Translations under genes and position numbers: made by a program | DNA from: Cherax quadricarinatus | Lineage: Eukaryota; Arthropoda; Malacostraca; Decapoda; Parastacidae | Direction of reading: 5' to 3' | Length of the DNA stretch: 64,000 nucleotides | NCBI RefSeq assembly: GCF_038502225.1 | Contig: NC_091369.1 | Location: 18,454,385 to 18,518,384, forward strand | Part shown: positions 43,578 to 52,755 of the stretch, one piece after another | Layout of the letters: every line of letters begins with the position of its first letter | Position numbering within the stretch: position 1 is the stretch's first letter | Notes under the pieces: generated by a model | What the model was told of the DNA's origin: nothing | The model's database searches: none | The model's input: only the letters and a program-made list of their open reading frames with translations

Positions 43578-46500
43578 TTATCTGTTACAAGCAAATTTAG
43601 GAAATTTGCTTAGTATATCTGGTATCTTATTTTCATTAATAAGATATCTTGACATGTCACATAGGTTATTATACTGTCTGTCTCTGTATTCCTCAATAAG
43701 TGGACAATTAAGCACATAGTGTTCAAGAGAGTGACCATATGCCTGATCACATAATTTACATTTAGTTTGATCATCATCTGTGTGTCTCCCAAACTGCCAG
43801 AAGTACTTGTAACCAAGCCTAAGCCTGGCCACTACAACATCAGTCAGTCTGTTCACATTGCAAGTTGCTCCATAAACATACTTATCTACGTTCATGTTAT
43901 CATAGTGGGTTATAGATCTACTCAGGCTTCTAACTGCATTCCTATAACAATCATCTTCATTATTTACTTCTCTCCTAATATTATTCCTAATGCTAGACAC
44001 AGTTATACCAAAGTTATATTCTACGTTCTCCTTCTGGATACTCTTCTTGGCTAACATATCAACTTTATCATGAAGGAGTAATCCAATGTGTGATGGGATC
44101 CATAGCAATTGTACATTAATTCCTTTGTCCCTAATTTTTGAGTATCTATACCTGGCTTCCCCAATGAGCATGTTGTTGGAGTCATTATATGAGCCAAGAG
44201 CCTTCAATGATGACATAGAATCAGTAATGATGATAGAGTCAAGCTCAGTGTCATAGGTTAGCTTTAGCGCCATTAGGATTGCAAACAATTCAGTTTGCAG
44301 TGTAGACGCCCAGTTGTTAATTCTTATGCCTAACTCAACAAATTTATTATCGTTCTTAACTAGGGAGGTGGCAACAAGAGCAGATGCAGCCCTGCCAGAA
44401 GACTCCTGTTTAGATCCATCAGTGTATATAACTTGTGATAACTTATTACTACCAGCTAGGCGAAAAATTTCTTCTTGAGCAGTTGCTCTAACAAGAGATT
44501 TAAGGAAGGGATTACTAGCAATGAGCTTCTTGGGAGGGACTTGTAGGTATGTGATATTAAATGAACACATCTTCCATGGAGGGGTGAAATGCTCTTGTTG
44601 CCTACAGTGATACAGTTCATGCAGGTTATAAAACTTAATGCAATTGCACGTTTTCACAATCCATTTAGATCTGTGTGTATTTACCTCTAGACACTTGGTA
44701 AGATTCACTGTGACAGTGTCTGGTTCGTTTCTCAACATTCTAATACCGAGTACAGTGTTAATTTCAACAATCCTATCACTGATACTAGAAATACCAAGCT
44801 CCTTCCTCATGTTAAGAACTTTTGTAGATCTGGGACAGCCAAGAATAGTCCTGAGAGCTTCATTTTGCATTAACTCCAAGGGTCGGAGGGAACTTTCTCT
44901 AGCTAATATCAACATGGGAGCAGCATAATCAATTAAGGACCTAACATAGGCTATGTACATCATTCTCACGATTCTCACATTAGCACCATAGTTGGGATTG
45001 TAGCCAGCAACAGCTTTGAGAGCATTTAGCCTAGCTTTACATTTCTTGTTTAGTTGTGGTATAGTGGATTTGTTAAAGGGTACATCTACACCAAGATATC
45101 TGTAAGTTTTAACGTAGCTAATGATTTCACCCTGCAAATAGATGGGTGGGGGATGTCGTTTGCTTGTTAATATCTTTGTTTTAGAGGAAGATATTATGAG
45201 GCCTAGTCGATTACAAATTGCTTGAACTTCATTAAGAATGGTATTCATCTTCTTATGCCCTGTTGTATGGATCATGATATCATCAGCATAGCTTATAGCT
45301 ATATGTTTAGGTGAGGCAGGTAGAGCATTTAGGAGAGCATTAATCAGAATATTAAATAGCATGGGACTAAGAACTCCTCCCTGCGGTGTACCTAAAGACA
45401 TTTCTTTAGAATCACTTCTGAAGCCTTGGTAAAGGACAGAGGATACTCTATTTGACAGGTATCCTATTATCCAGCAGAGTAAGCTACCACCAATATTCAT
45501 TTTGGCTAGTTCATGTAGTATAACGGTTCTGTTTGCAATATCAAATGCAGATTTTAGATCAAGAAAAGTGGTAAAACTAGTAGAGGTGTGTGCAGTGAGA
45601 AAGGTGGAAATACAGTTCTGCACACTTTTACCTTTCATGAACCCATAGAGGTAGGGGGAAAGTTGATGTCTGATTCTGTAGTACAATCTGTTAAGCATCA
45701 TTCTTTCAAAAGTTTTGCAAAGACAACTAGTTAAGGAGATCGGCCTAAATGTATCAGGCTGTTGGGGCTTAGGGATAGGCACAATGAGACTATTGGTCCA
45801 GGAAGTAGGAAGAACGCCCTCAATGTAACTGAGATTATACAGTGCCAACAAAGGGTTATCAGGCACGTGCCTTAGAGTTCTGAGAATATCATAGGTTATA
45901 CCATCCTCTCCAGGAGCAGTTGATCGACCTTTGGTTAATGCATTATCTAATTCATACTCGGTAAAGAGGCAATCACTCTCATCAATATTTTGGCTCATAA
46001 AATTAATCAGTTTCAACATTTCTTCAGAAGTACTCTCTAAATTTTTTCTAATATGAGATGGAAGGCTTTCATGCCTGGATGTTTTGGACCAGTCATTTAT
46101 GAGGTCATTTGCTTTTTCAAGAGGAAAGGGATGAGCAACATTGCCAGTCTTTTTCCTGGTTATTTTATTTATACCTTTCCAAGCCAAACTCAAAGGGGTG
46201 GACCTATTTAATCCACTAACAAACTGTTCCCATTCCTGTTGCCTAAGTTCTTCCTTTCTATTCCTTGCATTTGTTAGTGCAGCTTGGAACGTTCTGAGCA
46301 GGTCTGGGGTTCTACATTCACGGTATGCTTTACCAATCCTCCTAGCTGCATGTGTTAGATTGCGCAGCTGTGGATCATTATAGTATTTACATTGGTTTTT
46401 ATTGTTATTTATAGTGGAGGGTCTTTGTTTCCTATTCCTGCCCACTTGATCTGTGAGAACACTCTCAATAGTGGTAATTAAATCATCATTAAATTTTTGT

Positions 46501-47252
46501 GTGCCAGTGGGCTCGTAATTCTTATACCATTGATCCAAGTGGTTAATAAAGTTGTCTCTGTGTTCTGGTTTGAGAATAAGTTTCCTCCTTCTGTATTTAG
46601 CTCCTTGATTGCTGGAGATGTGATCAAGATTGACAGTTGTTAGTCTTGGGAAGTGATCAGATAGAAGATCATCAACTATGACAGAGTCATGCATCGTATA
46701 TGATGTATTAAATCCAAGACACAGATCTAGTATGCCACCATATATGTGAGTAGGCTCAGTAGTGCCCACAATTCGAACATTATCATGCTCATTCAGCAAT
46801 CTCACTAGTTTAGTTCCATTGGTGTTTGTAATAGACCCACCAATATTCTTATGTCTGGCATTAAAATCTCCAAGAATGATGGTAGGTTCACTATTGATGC
46901 GATCTGGTAAAGCATCAGGTCGAAGCTGGTTCGCTGGGGCATAGAGATTAAAAATGTTTATGGAAAAATCGCCTGCATATACTTTGACACCATGATACTG
47001 CATGTTAACTCGACTCTGCAAGGAAAGGAGTGAATGTGGCAAGTTCTTTCTGACATACATCACACAACAGTTGGTTGACCTTAGGTTATAAGCTGCATAT
47101 CCAGGCAAGTTTGGTGGAGGTGCTCCATCTTTCAATCTACATTCCTGCAAACAGATGACATCAATATTCTTGGTTGCACTAATATGATGTAAGTCAGGCA
47201 ACCGCTTCCTGATGGAAGCAATGTTCCATGAAAAGATTTGTAATGTATCCAT
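43578..47252 (-). CDS. B ORF2: EEP-RT-RNase H-zinc finger protein
   Basis: 1224 codons without a stop, starting MDTLQIFSWNIASIRKRL. EEP covers about 1-225 (CLQECR, IILGDFNARHK, LSDHFPRL). RT covers about 470-720, with PIPKPQQPDTFRPISLTS, FLDLKSAFDIANRT, GTPQGGVLSPMLFNIL and catalytic YADD at 45279-45290 (about residues 655-658). RNase H starts at about 938 (IYTDGSKQ, TELFAILMALK, ITDSMSS, WIPSHIGLLLHDKVDMLAK). A C-terminal CKLCDQAYGHSLEHYVLNC finger is at about 1165. The domain order and RNase H are those of I-superclade LINEs; exact clade (I, Nimb or relative) is uncertain. All catalytic motifs look intact. Confidence 0.92.
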   Translation of the reverse strand: MDTLQIFSWNIASIRKRLPDLHHISATKNIDVICLQECRLKDGAPPPNLPGYAAYNLRSTNCCVMYVRKNLPHSLLSLQSRVNMQYHGVKVYAGDFSINIFNLYAPANQLRPDALPDRINSEPTIILGDFNARHKNIGGSITNTNGTKLVRLLNEHDNVRIVGTTEPTHIYGGILDLCLGFNTSYTMHDSVIVDDLLSDHFPRLTTVNLDHISSNQGAKYRRRKLILKPEHRDNFINHLDQWYKNYEPTGTQKFNDDLITTIESVLTDQVGRNRKQRPSTINNNKNQCKYYNDPQLRNLTHAARRIGKAYRECRTPDLLRTFQAALTNARNRKEELRQQEWEQFVSGLNRSTPLSLAWKGINKITRKKTGNVAHPFPLEKANDLINDWSKTSRHESLPSHIRKNLESTSEEMLKLINFMSQNIDESDCLFTEYELDNALTKGRSTAPGEDGITYDILRTLRHVPDNPLLALYNLSYIEGVLPTSWTNSLIVPIPKPQQPDTFRPISLTSCLCKTFERMMLNRLYYRIRHQLSPYLYGFMKGKSVQNCISTFLTAHTSTSFTTFLDLKSAFDIANRTVILHELAKMNIGGSLLCWIIGYLSNRVSSVLYQGFRSDSKEMSLGTPQGGVLSPMLFNILINALLNALPASPKHIAISYADDIMIHTTGHKKMNTILNEVQAICNRLGLIISSSKTKILTSKRHPPPIYLQGEIISYVKTYRYLGVDVPFNKSTIPQLNKKCKARLNALKAVAGYNPNYGANVRIVRMMYIAYVRSLIDYAAPMLILARESSLRPLELMQNEALRTILGCPRSTKVLNMRKELGISSISDRIVEINTVLGIRMLRNEPDTVTVNLTKCLEVNTHRSKWIVKTCNCIKFYNLHELYHCRQQEHFTPPWKMCSFNITYLQVPPKKLIASNPFLKSLVRATAQEEIFRLAGSNKLSQVIYTDGSKQESSGRAASALVATSLVKNDNKFVELGIRINNWASTLQTELFAILMALKLTYDTELDSIIITDSMSSLKALGSYNDSNNMLIGEARYRYSKIRDKGINVQLLWIPSHIGLLLHDKVDMLAKKSIQKENVEYNFGITVSSIRNNIRREVNNEDDCYRNAVRSLSRSITHYDNMNVDKYVYGATCNVNRLTDVVVARLRLGYKYFWQFGRHTDDDQTKCKLCDQAYGHSLEHYVLNCPLIEEYRDRQYNNLCDMSRYLINENKIPDILSKFPKFACNR

Positions 47253-47297
47253 TGTAGTGAGTTATTACAATCTCTTGCTCATAAGATGGTAAAACTA

Positions 47298-48905
47298 TTA
47301 TGCTTTGACTGCAGTGTGCAGATACTTAAGAGCAAATAGCATAGTTTGTACGTCTTTATCTTCAGAACCTTTATTTTTAAGCATTTTTCGGCATTTTGGC
47401 AGCCAGTTATGAGGCAAGTTTTGAAGGCAAGAGTTATGGGCTTCTTTCTCACAAATTGCTGGAAGCTGAACGGAGATTGCTGCACTTTTGACATCATCAC
47501 CATGCTCAAGAGCATCATCCTGATTACATATATTTATTAAACTTGTCAGGATCTGTTCAAGATGCTCAATTTTTTTCTGGAAATTTGTTATAATATGAGG
47601 AAGGTCAGGCGAATCCAATGCCTCTCCGGAGGATGGCACTTCTGGGTTAGTGCTTCCTTTAACACCTATCACCTTAACAGGTACCATGGTTACATTAGTG
47701 TTCTCTGTTTCATCATTCATTGCAGGTAGGTCCTGTGCATCTGACTCATCTCCAATTTCCAGGGAGGTTACCTGTGTGGTGTCCGTCTGACTGTTGTAGT
47801 TGTGTGTATTGGGAGAAATGACAAACTCATCCCCATATTCAGGTGTAGCCATAGGTATCTGTAGTGGCAGACCAGTAGTTCCATATGTGCTAGCAGGGAT
47901 GGCTAGCTCCTCCACAGCTGGTGTGTGTGATGGCATTCTGGTATCACCAGAATTGTTTGCAGTGAGGTGGGGTTCTTGCACACTTTGCAGAGGTTCAGTC
48001 TCAGATCTGGCTGTGGTAGACTGGATGGCCCCATCCTCAGTTACCATTAAAGGACTGTTATCAGGTTTACCTCGAAGGTTGTTTGGGTTCTGACTGCAGT
48101 CCTTGTGGGAAACTGTAACCCCAACTTCTTTACAGTTAATACACTTAAATTTTTGGCTGTCAGGGCCTACTGTGCATTCTCTAGTGGAATGTTTCCCAGC
48201 ACACTTACCACACCAAGAATGTAGTATTCCACAGTCTACTGCAACATGGCCATAGTGCTGGCATTTGTAACACCTACGTTTAGGGGGTAGGTACACTTCG
48301 ATGTTTAGGAAACGTAAACCATGCACCCAGATATTCCGGGGGAGGGGCACAGGACCCACCCAACTGGCAATAATTTGGGATTTTCCTTTAAGTCTTTTAG
48401 GCTTGATGATATGCTCACTTAGAGTCAGATGGGATGGGTCCATGCAGAGAGGGTATCCAAAGATTATGATACTGACCCATTTTTTAAAGTGGTGAGTGTC
48501 TGATTGAGGTCGGAGCAGCTTAATATCCCCATAAGGTGTACTAAGTAGATCATTGATCAGCTCTTTATTCTGTTCCACAAACACAAAGTTGTGTGTGTTT
48601 TTCCTAAATTGGATCCTTGAGTTAGGATGCTTGTTTACAGCTTCCATTAGCCATGCACACTTAGCAGGCAGCGGGGTGTTGTCAGGGAAGTTCAGCTTAA
48701 CACATTCTTCCTTTGAAGAAAGACTTCTTGCAGCCTCTGTGCACCAAGGACGTTTAGTATCACATTGTGTACGAGTCAAGTGAGTCTGACTACGTCGACG
48801 CTCTAGCCCTTTCTCACTTTTTCTCTTTTGTTTACTTTTAAAGGTCTGGAAGCTATCATCATTTCCATCACCTGCAGAAATAGGTTCCTCTATGACAGTT
48901 GCCAT
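47298..48905 (-). CDS. B ORF1: zinc-knuckle RNA-binding protein
   Basis: 535 codons from MATVIEEPISAGDGND to the stop 45 bp before ORF2. A basic N-terminus (SKQKRKSEKGLERRRS) precedes a conserved ORF1 core at about 75-205. Three cysteine clusters follow at 212-275: CYKCQHYGHVAVDC, CGKCAGKHSTREC and CINCKEVGVTVSHKDC. After them come a long acidic, Ser/Thr-rich region and a C-terminal ITNFQKKIEHLEQILTSL coiled coil. Gag-like ORF1 proteins of I-type LINEs bind and package element RNA. It corresponds to the split B2-1 ORF1, and no disruption is seen. Confidence 0.9.
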   Translation of the reverse strand: MATVIEEPISAGDGNDDSFQTFKSKQKRKSEKGLERRRSQTHLTRTQCDTKRPWCTEAARSLSSKEECVKLNFPDNTPLPAKCAWLMEAVNKHPNSRIQFRKNTHNFVFVEQNKELINDLLSTPYGDIKLLRPQSDTHHFKKWVSIIIFGYPLCMDPSHLTLSEHIIKPKRLKGKSQIIASWVGPVPLPRNIWVHGLRFLNIEVYLPPKRRCYKCQHYGHVAVDCGILHSWCGKCAGKHSTRECTVGPDSQKFKCINCKEVGVTVSHKDCSQNPNNLRGKPDNSPLMVTEDGAIQSTTARSETEPLQSVQEPHLTANNSGDTRMPSHTPAVEELAIPASTYGTTGLPLQIPMATPEYGDEFVISPNTHNYNSQTDTTQVTSLEIGDESDAQDLPAMNDETENTNVTMVPVKVIGVKGSTNPEVPSSGEALDSPDLPHIITNFQKKIEHLEQILTSLINICNQDDALEHGDDVKSAAISVQLPAICEKEAHNSCLQNLPHNWLPKCRKMLKNKGSEDKDVQTMLFALKYLHTAVKA

Positions 48906-49219
48906 GTTTGCCAGTGATGATATCTGGTGTAAGACTCACAACACAAGAATTCCTCGCTTATCTTTCCCTTATAGCTTATGCAAGAGCAAATATTCACTAC
49001 AAAGTCAGAAGTCCAAAATAGATCACAAGACACAAGTGCTCAAGTTCAATGAACACCTCCAACCATACTCAACCCAGACCACCACCACTCAATACGACAC
49101 ACACCCCACCAAAAACACACTCAGAGACCTCTTGTATGTGTGTTAATAATATGGTACATATAATGATATAATGGATGGTACAGGCGAGGTCTTACACCAT
49201 ATCACAAATTACAAAGATG

Positions 49220-49221
<2 letters not shown>

Positions 49222-49276
<55 letters not shown>
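49222..49276. repeat. (GA)n microsatellite
   Basis: About 54 bp of perfect AG/GA repeat. Confidence 0.95.
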
Positions 49277-49278
<2 letters not shown>

Positions 49279-49471
49279 TAGGTAATATTGAGCATAAAAT
49301 TAGAATTCTGACATACATCACATTAAACATGAGGTTCAAATGATAACTTCCACTTGAGATAGTTCAGGCTACTGCCACCTAATGTACCTCACTGAAATAA
49401 TAATATAGCAGACATCACAATGAACGCTGAAGACAACCTCTTACCCCAACCATAGATTGTAAACAGAATTA

Positions 49472-49473
<2 letters not shown>

Positions 49474-49551
<78 letters not shown>
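49474..49551. repeat. Poly(A) tract, 78 nt
   Basis: An uninterrupted run of A between ATTACT and TAGGTAATG. It could be the tail of a retroposed sequence or an expanded A run; length errors in assembly are likely here. Confidence 0.9.
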
Positions 49552-49553
<2 letters not shown>

Positions 49554-49959
49554 GGTAATGTTACAATGACAATGAGATAAATCACTCTGGTTGACTTCCT
49601 TGGTCCATCCTGGGTAACTCACACATTACTATGTTATACATGTATGCAAGCATAAGTGTGCAGCTGTAGATAGATGAACCAGTACCTAAACAATCTCACT
49701 TACACACGCGTTACTATGTATGACAAGTGTTACCAAGTACACCAAGTGTACACTTTATCACTTAGAATACACTTTTGTTGATGTAAATATAGGTGAGAGT
49801 GGTACACCGCTGGTCGTAATAAACACACTCAACTTCTCAAGGTCACACACTAGGCCCAGCTTCTGGAGTAGCAGTAAAGTTTCAGTCTGAACGAGAAAAT
49901 GTATTAGAAAACACAGCAATGACACTAGGACAAGCAATTTAATTACGTAACCGTATTTA

Positions 49960-50057
49960 ATAGTTCAGCAGTCCCTGGACCCATTATGTACCTCTGTAAT
50001 CTTTTGACTACCGCCCACAGGATGGGTATGGGGTGCATAATAAACATATTAAACTAA
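49960..50057 (+). other. B2-2 3'-terminal tail
   Basis: CAGTCCCTGGACCCATTATG, CTCTGTAATCTTTTGACTACC and GGATGGGTATGGGGTGCATA then ATAAACATATTAAACTAA match the B2-1 tail in reverse at 8206-8300. It is followed at once by the C1 target sequence CTATTACTGGG. Confidence 0.8.
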
Positions 50058-50538
50058 CTATTACTGGGAGTGCTTGAGGTTCCTAAACCTGTATTCCCTG
50101 GAACACAGGCGGGAGAGATACATGATTATATACACCTGGAAAATCCTAGAGGGACTAGTACCGAACTTGCACACGAAAATCACTCACTACGAAAGCAAAA
50201 GACTTGGCAGACGATGCAACATCCCCCCAATGAAAAGCAGGGGTGTCACTAGCACGTTGAGACCATACAATAAGTGTCAGGGGCCCGAGACTGTTCAACT
50301 GCCTCCCAGCATACATAAGGGGGATTACCAACAGACCCCTGGCAGTCTTCAAGCTGGCACTGGACAAGTACCTAAAGTCGGTTCCTGACCAGCCGGGCTG
50401 TGGCTCGTACGTTGGTTTGTGTGCAGCCAGCAGCAACAGCCTGGTTGATCAGGCTCTGATCCACCAGGAGGCCTGGTCACAGACCGGGCCGCGGGGGCGT
50501 TGACTCCCGGAACTCTCTCCAGGTAAACTCCAGGTAAT
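50058..50538 (+). mobile_element. C LINE 3' end, probable remainder of C1
   Basis: The C-family end from CTATTACTGGGAGTGCTTGAGG to CTCCAGGTAA. The coding part (YSLEHRRERYMIIYTWKILEG..., SKRLGRRCNIPPMKSRG) is frameshifted by a 2-bp deletion near 50260. Its first 11 bp duplicate 31359-31369. It is therefore probably the displaced 3' end of C1. Confidence 0.8.
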
Positions 50539-50690
50539 GGGGGAGCGCTAAACCCATATTATTATACAGCGCATATGGGGGGGATGGAAGGCATTCAGGC
50601 TCAGTTCAGGGAACTGGAGCACAGATCCAATTTCCTAGATCAAGAGCCCCTTACCAGCATCTAGGAACCTCCCTTGAGGGGTAAGGTAAA
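50539..50690 (+). repeat. Dispersed repeat, GGGGGAGCGCTAAACCC type
   Basis: Contains GGGGGAGCGCTAAACCC, TTATACAGCGCATATGGGGG, CAGTTCAGGGAACTGGAGCAC and GAACCTCCCTTGAGGGG. A short related piece lies at about 2178-2212. It could be a SINE or MITE; no inverted termini or target duplication were confirmed. Confidence 0.5.
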
Positions 50691-50694
50691 GGAG

Positions 50695-51060
50695 GCAATC
50701 AGCATAGACAGTCTGTATGATTTTATTCTTTGTCTTAAGGTCTTTTATGTGTTCCAGAGCACTGAGTTGAGAAAGTAATAGAAGCTGATGATAGAGCATG
50801 ATTAGATAATCGGGAGGGTAAATAGGTATAGTGATATCACAAGCTGTTATATGCCACTGAGGCGGGAAATGCTGTTGTTTCCGAGCTGTATAGTCCTTGT
50901 GGCTTAGCGCTTCTTTTTTGATTATAATGTTGTTTCCGAGCATGATACAGTTCATGTAGTCTGCTCAGCGGATTTCTAAGAACTGGGAAATGCCGGATGC
51001 TGACTTATTTGAGTGTAAGTGTCTGGTCCTGCCACTGTTCAGGCGTGAGGTCATCATGAT
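50695..51060 (-). pseudogene. B-type LINE remnant (RT to RNase H linker)
   Basis: The minus-strand frame shows ARKQQHFPPQWHITACDITIPIYPPDYLI and NKIIQTVYADC. These align to CRQQEHFTPPWKMCSFNITYLQVPPKKLI and NKLSQVIYTDGS in B. A scrap of about 50 bp with GAAGCGCTAAGCCACAAGG interrupts it near 50895-50945. It represents a third, old lineage of the B family. Only this linker and the first RNase H residues remain. Confidence 0.6.
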
Positions 51061-51582
51061 CTAATTAGGTACACATTTTTCCCGTTTCCATTTTTAAATG
51101 AAACATTTTTATTTTTACCAATTCCCACAAAAGTTTGAGCAATAATTTTTTCCGTGACGCCTGGGCAGTACTACGTAAGTTTTAGTGACCCTCAAAACCC
51201 ACAACAACAACAACGACAGACGTAAAGCTCAACAAATGTCTAACAATTTAATTATTTAAGGATCTCTATTATATGAATTTTTTTATATAATATACTGTGG
51301 AAACTTACTATGTAAGGTAAGGAGGAGCATAAATGTTTTTATGTTTATTAGGAAAAGTAGTTTTATCGTAGATAATGAACTGTATCAGAGCAAGATTATA
51401 TTTGATTGAAAATGTAAGTTGAAGAAGGAAGTATTTATTTAGTCTTGTAAATAATTTGAAATTTTTGTAGTGGATATATATAGTCAAGTATATAGGATTT
51501 AACATGAAGTTAATGGCTAATATTTCTGCTGGAAGGGACAGGGGGTTATAGTTCACTGTTCCTCTGGGGAGAGAACTCTTGC
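51061..51582. other. AT-rich unassigned stretch
   Basis: No gene recognised. The short minus frame at 51308-51556 resembles nothing known and is AT-driven. Confidence 0.4.
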
Positions 51583-51790
51583 CAGTTTGTGGCTCAGTTG
51601 GTAGCGTCCTCAGCTCACCAACTGGTTATGTTTCCTCACACCTACTGTCCCTGTTCACATAGCAAGAAGTAGGTACCTCGGTGTTGGTCGACTGTTGTAC
51701 TCGCCTGTTTTTAGTTGATGGGGTTGAGTCACAGCTGTTGTGGGTCTCATCCTGGGAGAGAAAATTAAAGTACCAGTTTGATATAATACC
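51583..51790 (+). mobile_element. tRNA-derived SINE with A-like scrap
   Basis: The head GTGGCTCAGTTGGTAGCG is a good tRNA box A. The core TGTTTCCTCACACCTACTGTCC, AAGTAGGTACCTCGGTGTTGG and GGTCTCATCCTGGGAGAG matches the SINE at 7722-7960. TACTCGCCTGTTTTTAGTTGA...GAGTCACAGCT (about 51698-51741) interrupts the core and resembles the A LINE 3' end. Confidence 0.65.
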
Positions 51791-51919
51791 AACAGTTCAT
51801 AGTGATGCACTGACTTACTTTGGTTATCCTGGGTTACTAACCCTTTGGGTTAATAATCTTCAAAGTTCATTTTTATTACATAAATTCTGAAATATTAAGT
51901 GGGTTGTGCGACAGACCGT

Positions 51920-51998
51920 TATAAACCATACCCCGGCCGGGATTGAACTCAGAACTCCAGACTGTCGCGTTAGCCACTGGACCAGCTAGCCACAATAA
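51920..51998 (-). mobile_element. tRNA-like SINE head, copy 1
   Basis: On the minus strand GGCTAGCTGGTCCAGTGGCT, AACGCGACAGTCTGGAGTTC and TGAGTTCAATCCCGGCCGGGG resemble a tRNA with box A and box B (GAGTTCAATCC). Stem pairing is imperfect and a second copy follows at 52178-52258, so I call it SINE-derived, not a functional tRNA gene. Confidence 0.6.
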
Positions 51999-52049
51999 GA
52001 TTCGTCCAACTAGGTATATTTCTACACCATAGGAAGGTTAGCATAAGCA

Positions 52050-52258
52050 CCACTGTGACCACAAATGCAAGTTTTTACAGACGAATCTCCAGCTAGCGTG
52101 GCCGTGACGAACTCTAGCTCAAGTCCCCTCACTGCCGTCAACATGACTCAAGAAATCGTAATGGCACGATTGCAAACAAACCATACTCCGGCCGGGATTG
52201 AACCCACGGTCAGAGAGTCTCAAAACTCCAGACCGTGGCTAACGCGATGGTCCTTGTG
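52050..52258 (-). mobile_element. tRNA-like SINE, copy 2 with body
   Basis: The minus-strand head ATCGCGTTAGCCACGGTCTGG...GTGGGTTCAATCCCGGCCGG (box B-like) is followed by a body, AATCGTGCCATTACGATTTC, GACGGCAGTGAGGGGACTTG and CTAGCTGGAGATTCGTCTG. The head and the CCGGCCGGGATTGAAC block are shared with copy 1. Confidence 0.6.
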
Positions 52259-52637
52259 TTAAATAGTTATAGTTTTATTCTCACTTAGGTATGTATACTA
52301 ACCCTTAGTGTTATTGTATTATTAAAAGTTAATCAACATAGAAACATATTTCGGTAAACCAATTATGATCACTTTAAGGATAAACAAAACATCACTATCT
52401 TTCCTAGTAAATAAAGTTTGGGTACATTATACGAACATAAAAGGTATAGGTCAGCATTAGGTTTAGGCTCACTTTTTAACTCGGCCCTTTACTTATTTGA
52501 AAATACGAACAACTGCTCTGAACCCTGGCAACAATACTTATCAGGATCAGGTTCTTGTGTGAGTTAATTAATAATTTATTTCTAAATATGTCCAATATTA
52601 GGTTGGTTTTGTCATTGACTTTATGGACCTAATCATA
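52259..52637. other. Unassigned spacer
   Basis: No recognised gene or repeat; AT-rich with short random frames. Confidence 0.4.
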
Positions 52638-52755
52638 CCTAGGGTTATTGCCCCCACAGATTGGTCCCAGACCAGATCAGGCTGTAGTTGTTGGCTGCAC
52701 ACAATCCAATGTATACATCACAGCCCAACTTTTCAGGAACTGACTTGAACTTTTC
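52638..52755 (-). mobile_element. Highly diverged C LINE scrap
   Basis: GCCCCCACAGATTGGTCCCAGACC, ATCAGGCTGTAGTTGTTGGCTGC and ACAGCCCAACTTTTCAGGAACTGACTT align in order to the C 3' end. Divergence is much greater than in the other copies, so this is the oldest C insertion seen. Confidence 0.65.

Larger units (their letters stand above)
43421..49135 (-). mobile_element. B: apparently complete I-superclade LINE
   Basis: A minus-strand element with a 5' UTR (about 48906-49135), ORF1 (48905-47298), a 45-bp spacer, ORF2 (47252-43578) and a 157-bp 3' UTR ending in a GCCAC-TTCG-GTGGC hairpin and AAAATCTAAG. Both ORFs are open over their full length. The 5' end is approximate: TATGTGTGTT at 49135-49144 may already be flanking TG repeat. 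Confidence 0.85.
49136..49959. other. Possible B2-2 3' UTR with simple repeats
   Basis: Non-coding. It contains a (GA)n tract and a 78-nt A tract and leads into the B2 tail at 49960. By position it should be B2-2 3' UTR, but it does not clearly match the B2-1 3' UTR, so its origin is open. A minus-strand poly-Phe frame here is an artefact of the A tract. Confidence 0.4.
31370..50057 (+). mobile_element. B2-2: 5'-truncated LINE nest inside C1
   Basis: B2 sequence starts abruptly within the EEP coding region at 31370 and resumes after C2 at 34349. It runs to the ORF2 stop at 37072 and reaches the family tail at 49960-50057. Between ORF2 and the tail lie A3, A4 and a complete B element. CTATTACTGGG flanks the whole unit (31359-31369 and 50058-50068). 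Treating the 18.7 kb as one B2 insertion later invaded by others is inference, but each part is in the expected order. Confidence 0.65.

Noticed and set aside
49389..49622. Poly-Phe frame
   Set aside because: Antisense of the 78-nt A tract.
51920..51998. Functional tRNA gene
   Set aside because: Box motifs are present but stems pair poorly and a related copy with a SINE-like body lies nearby.
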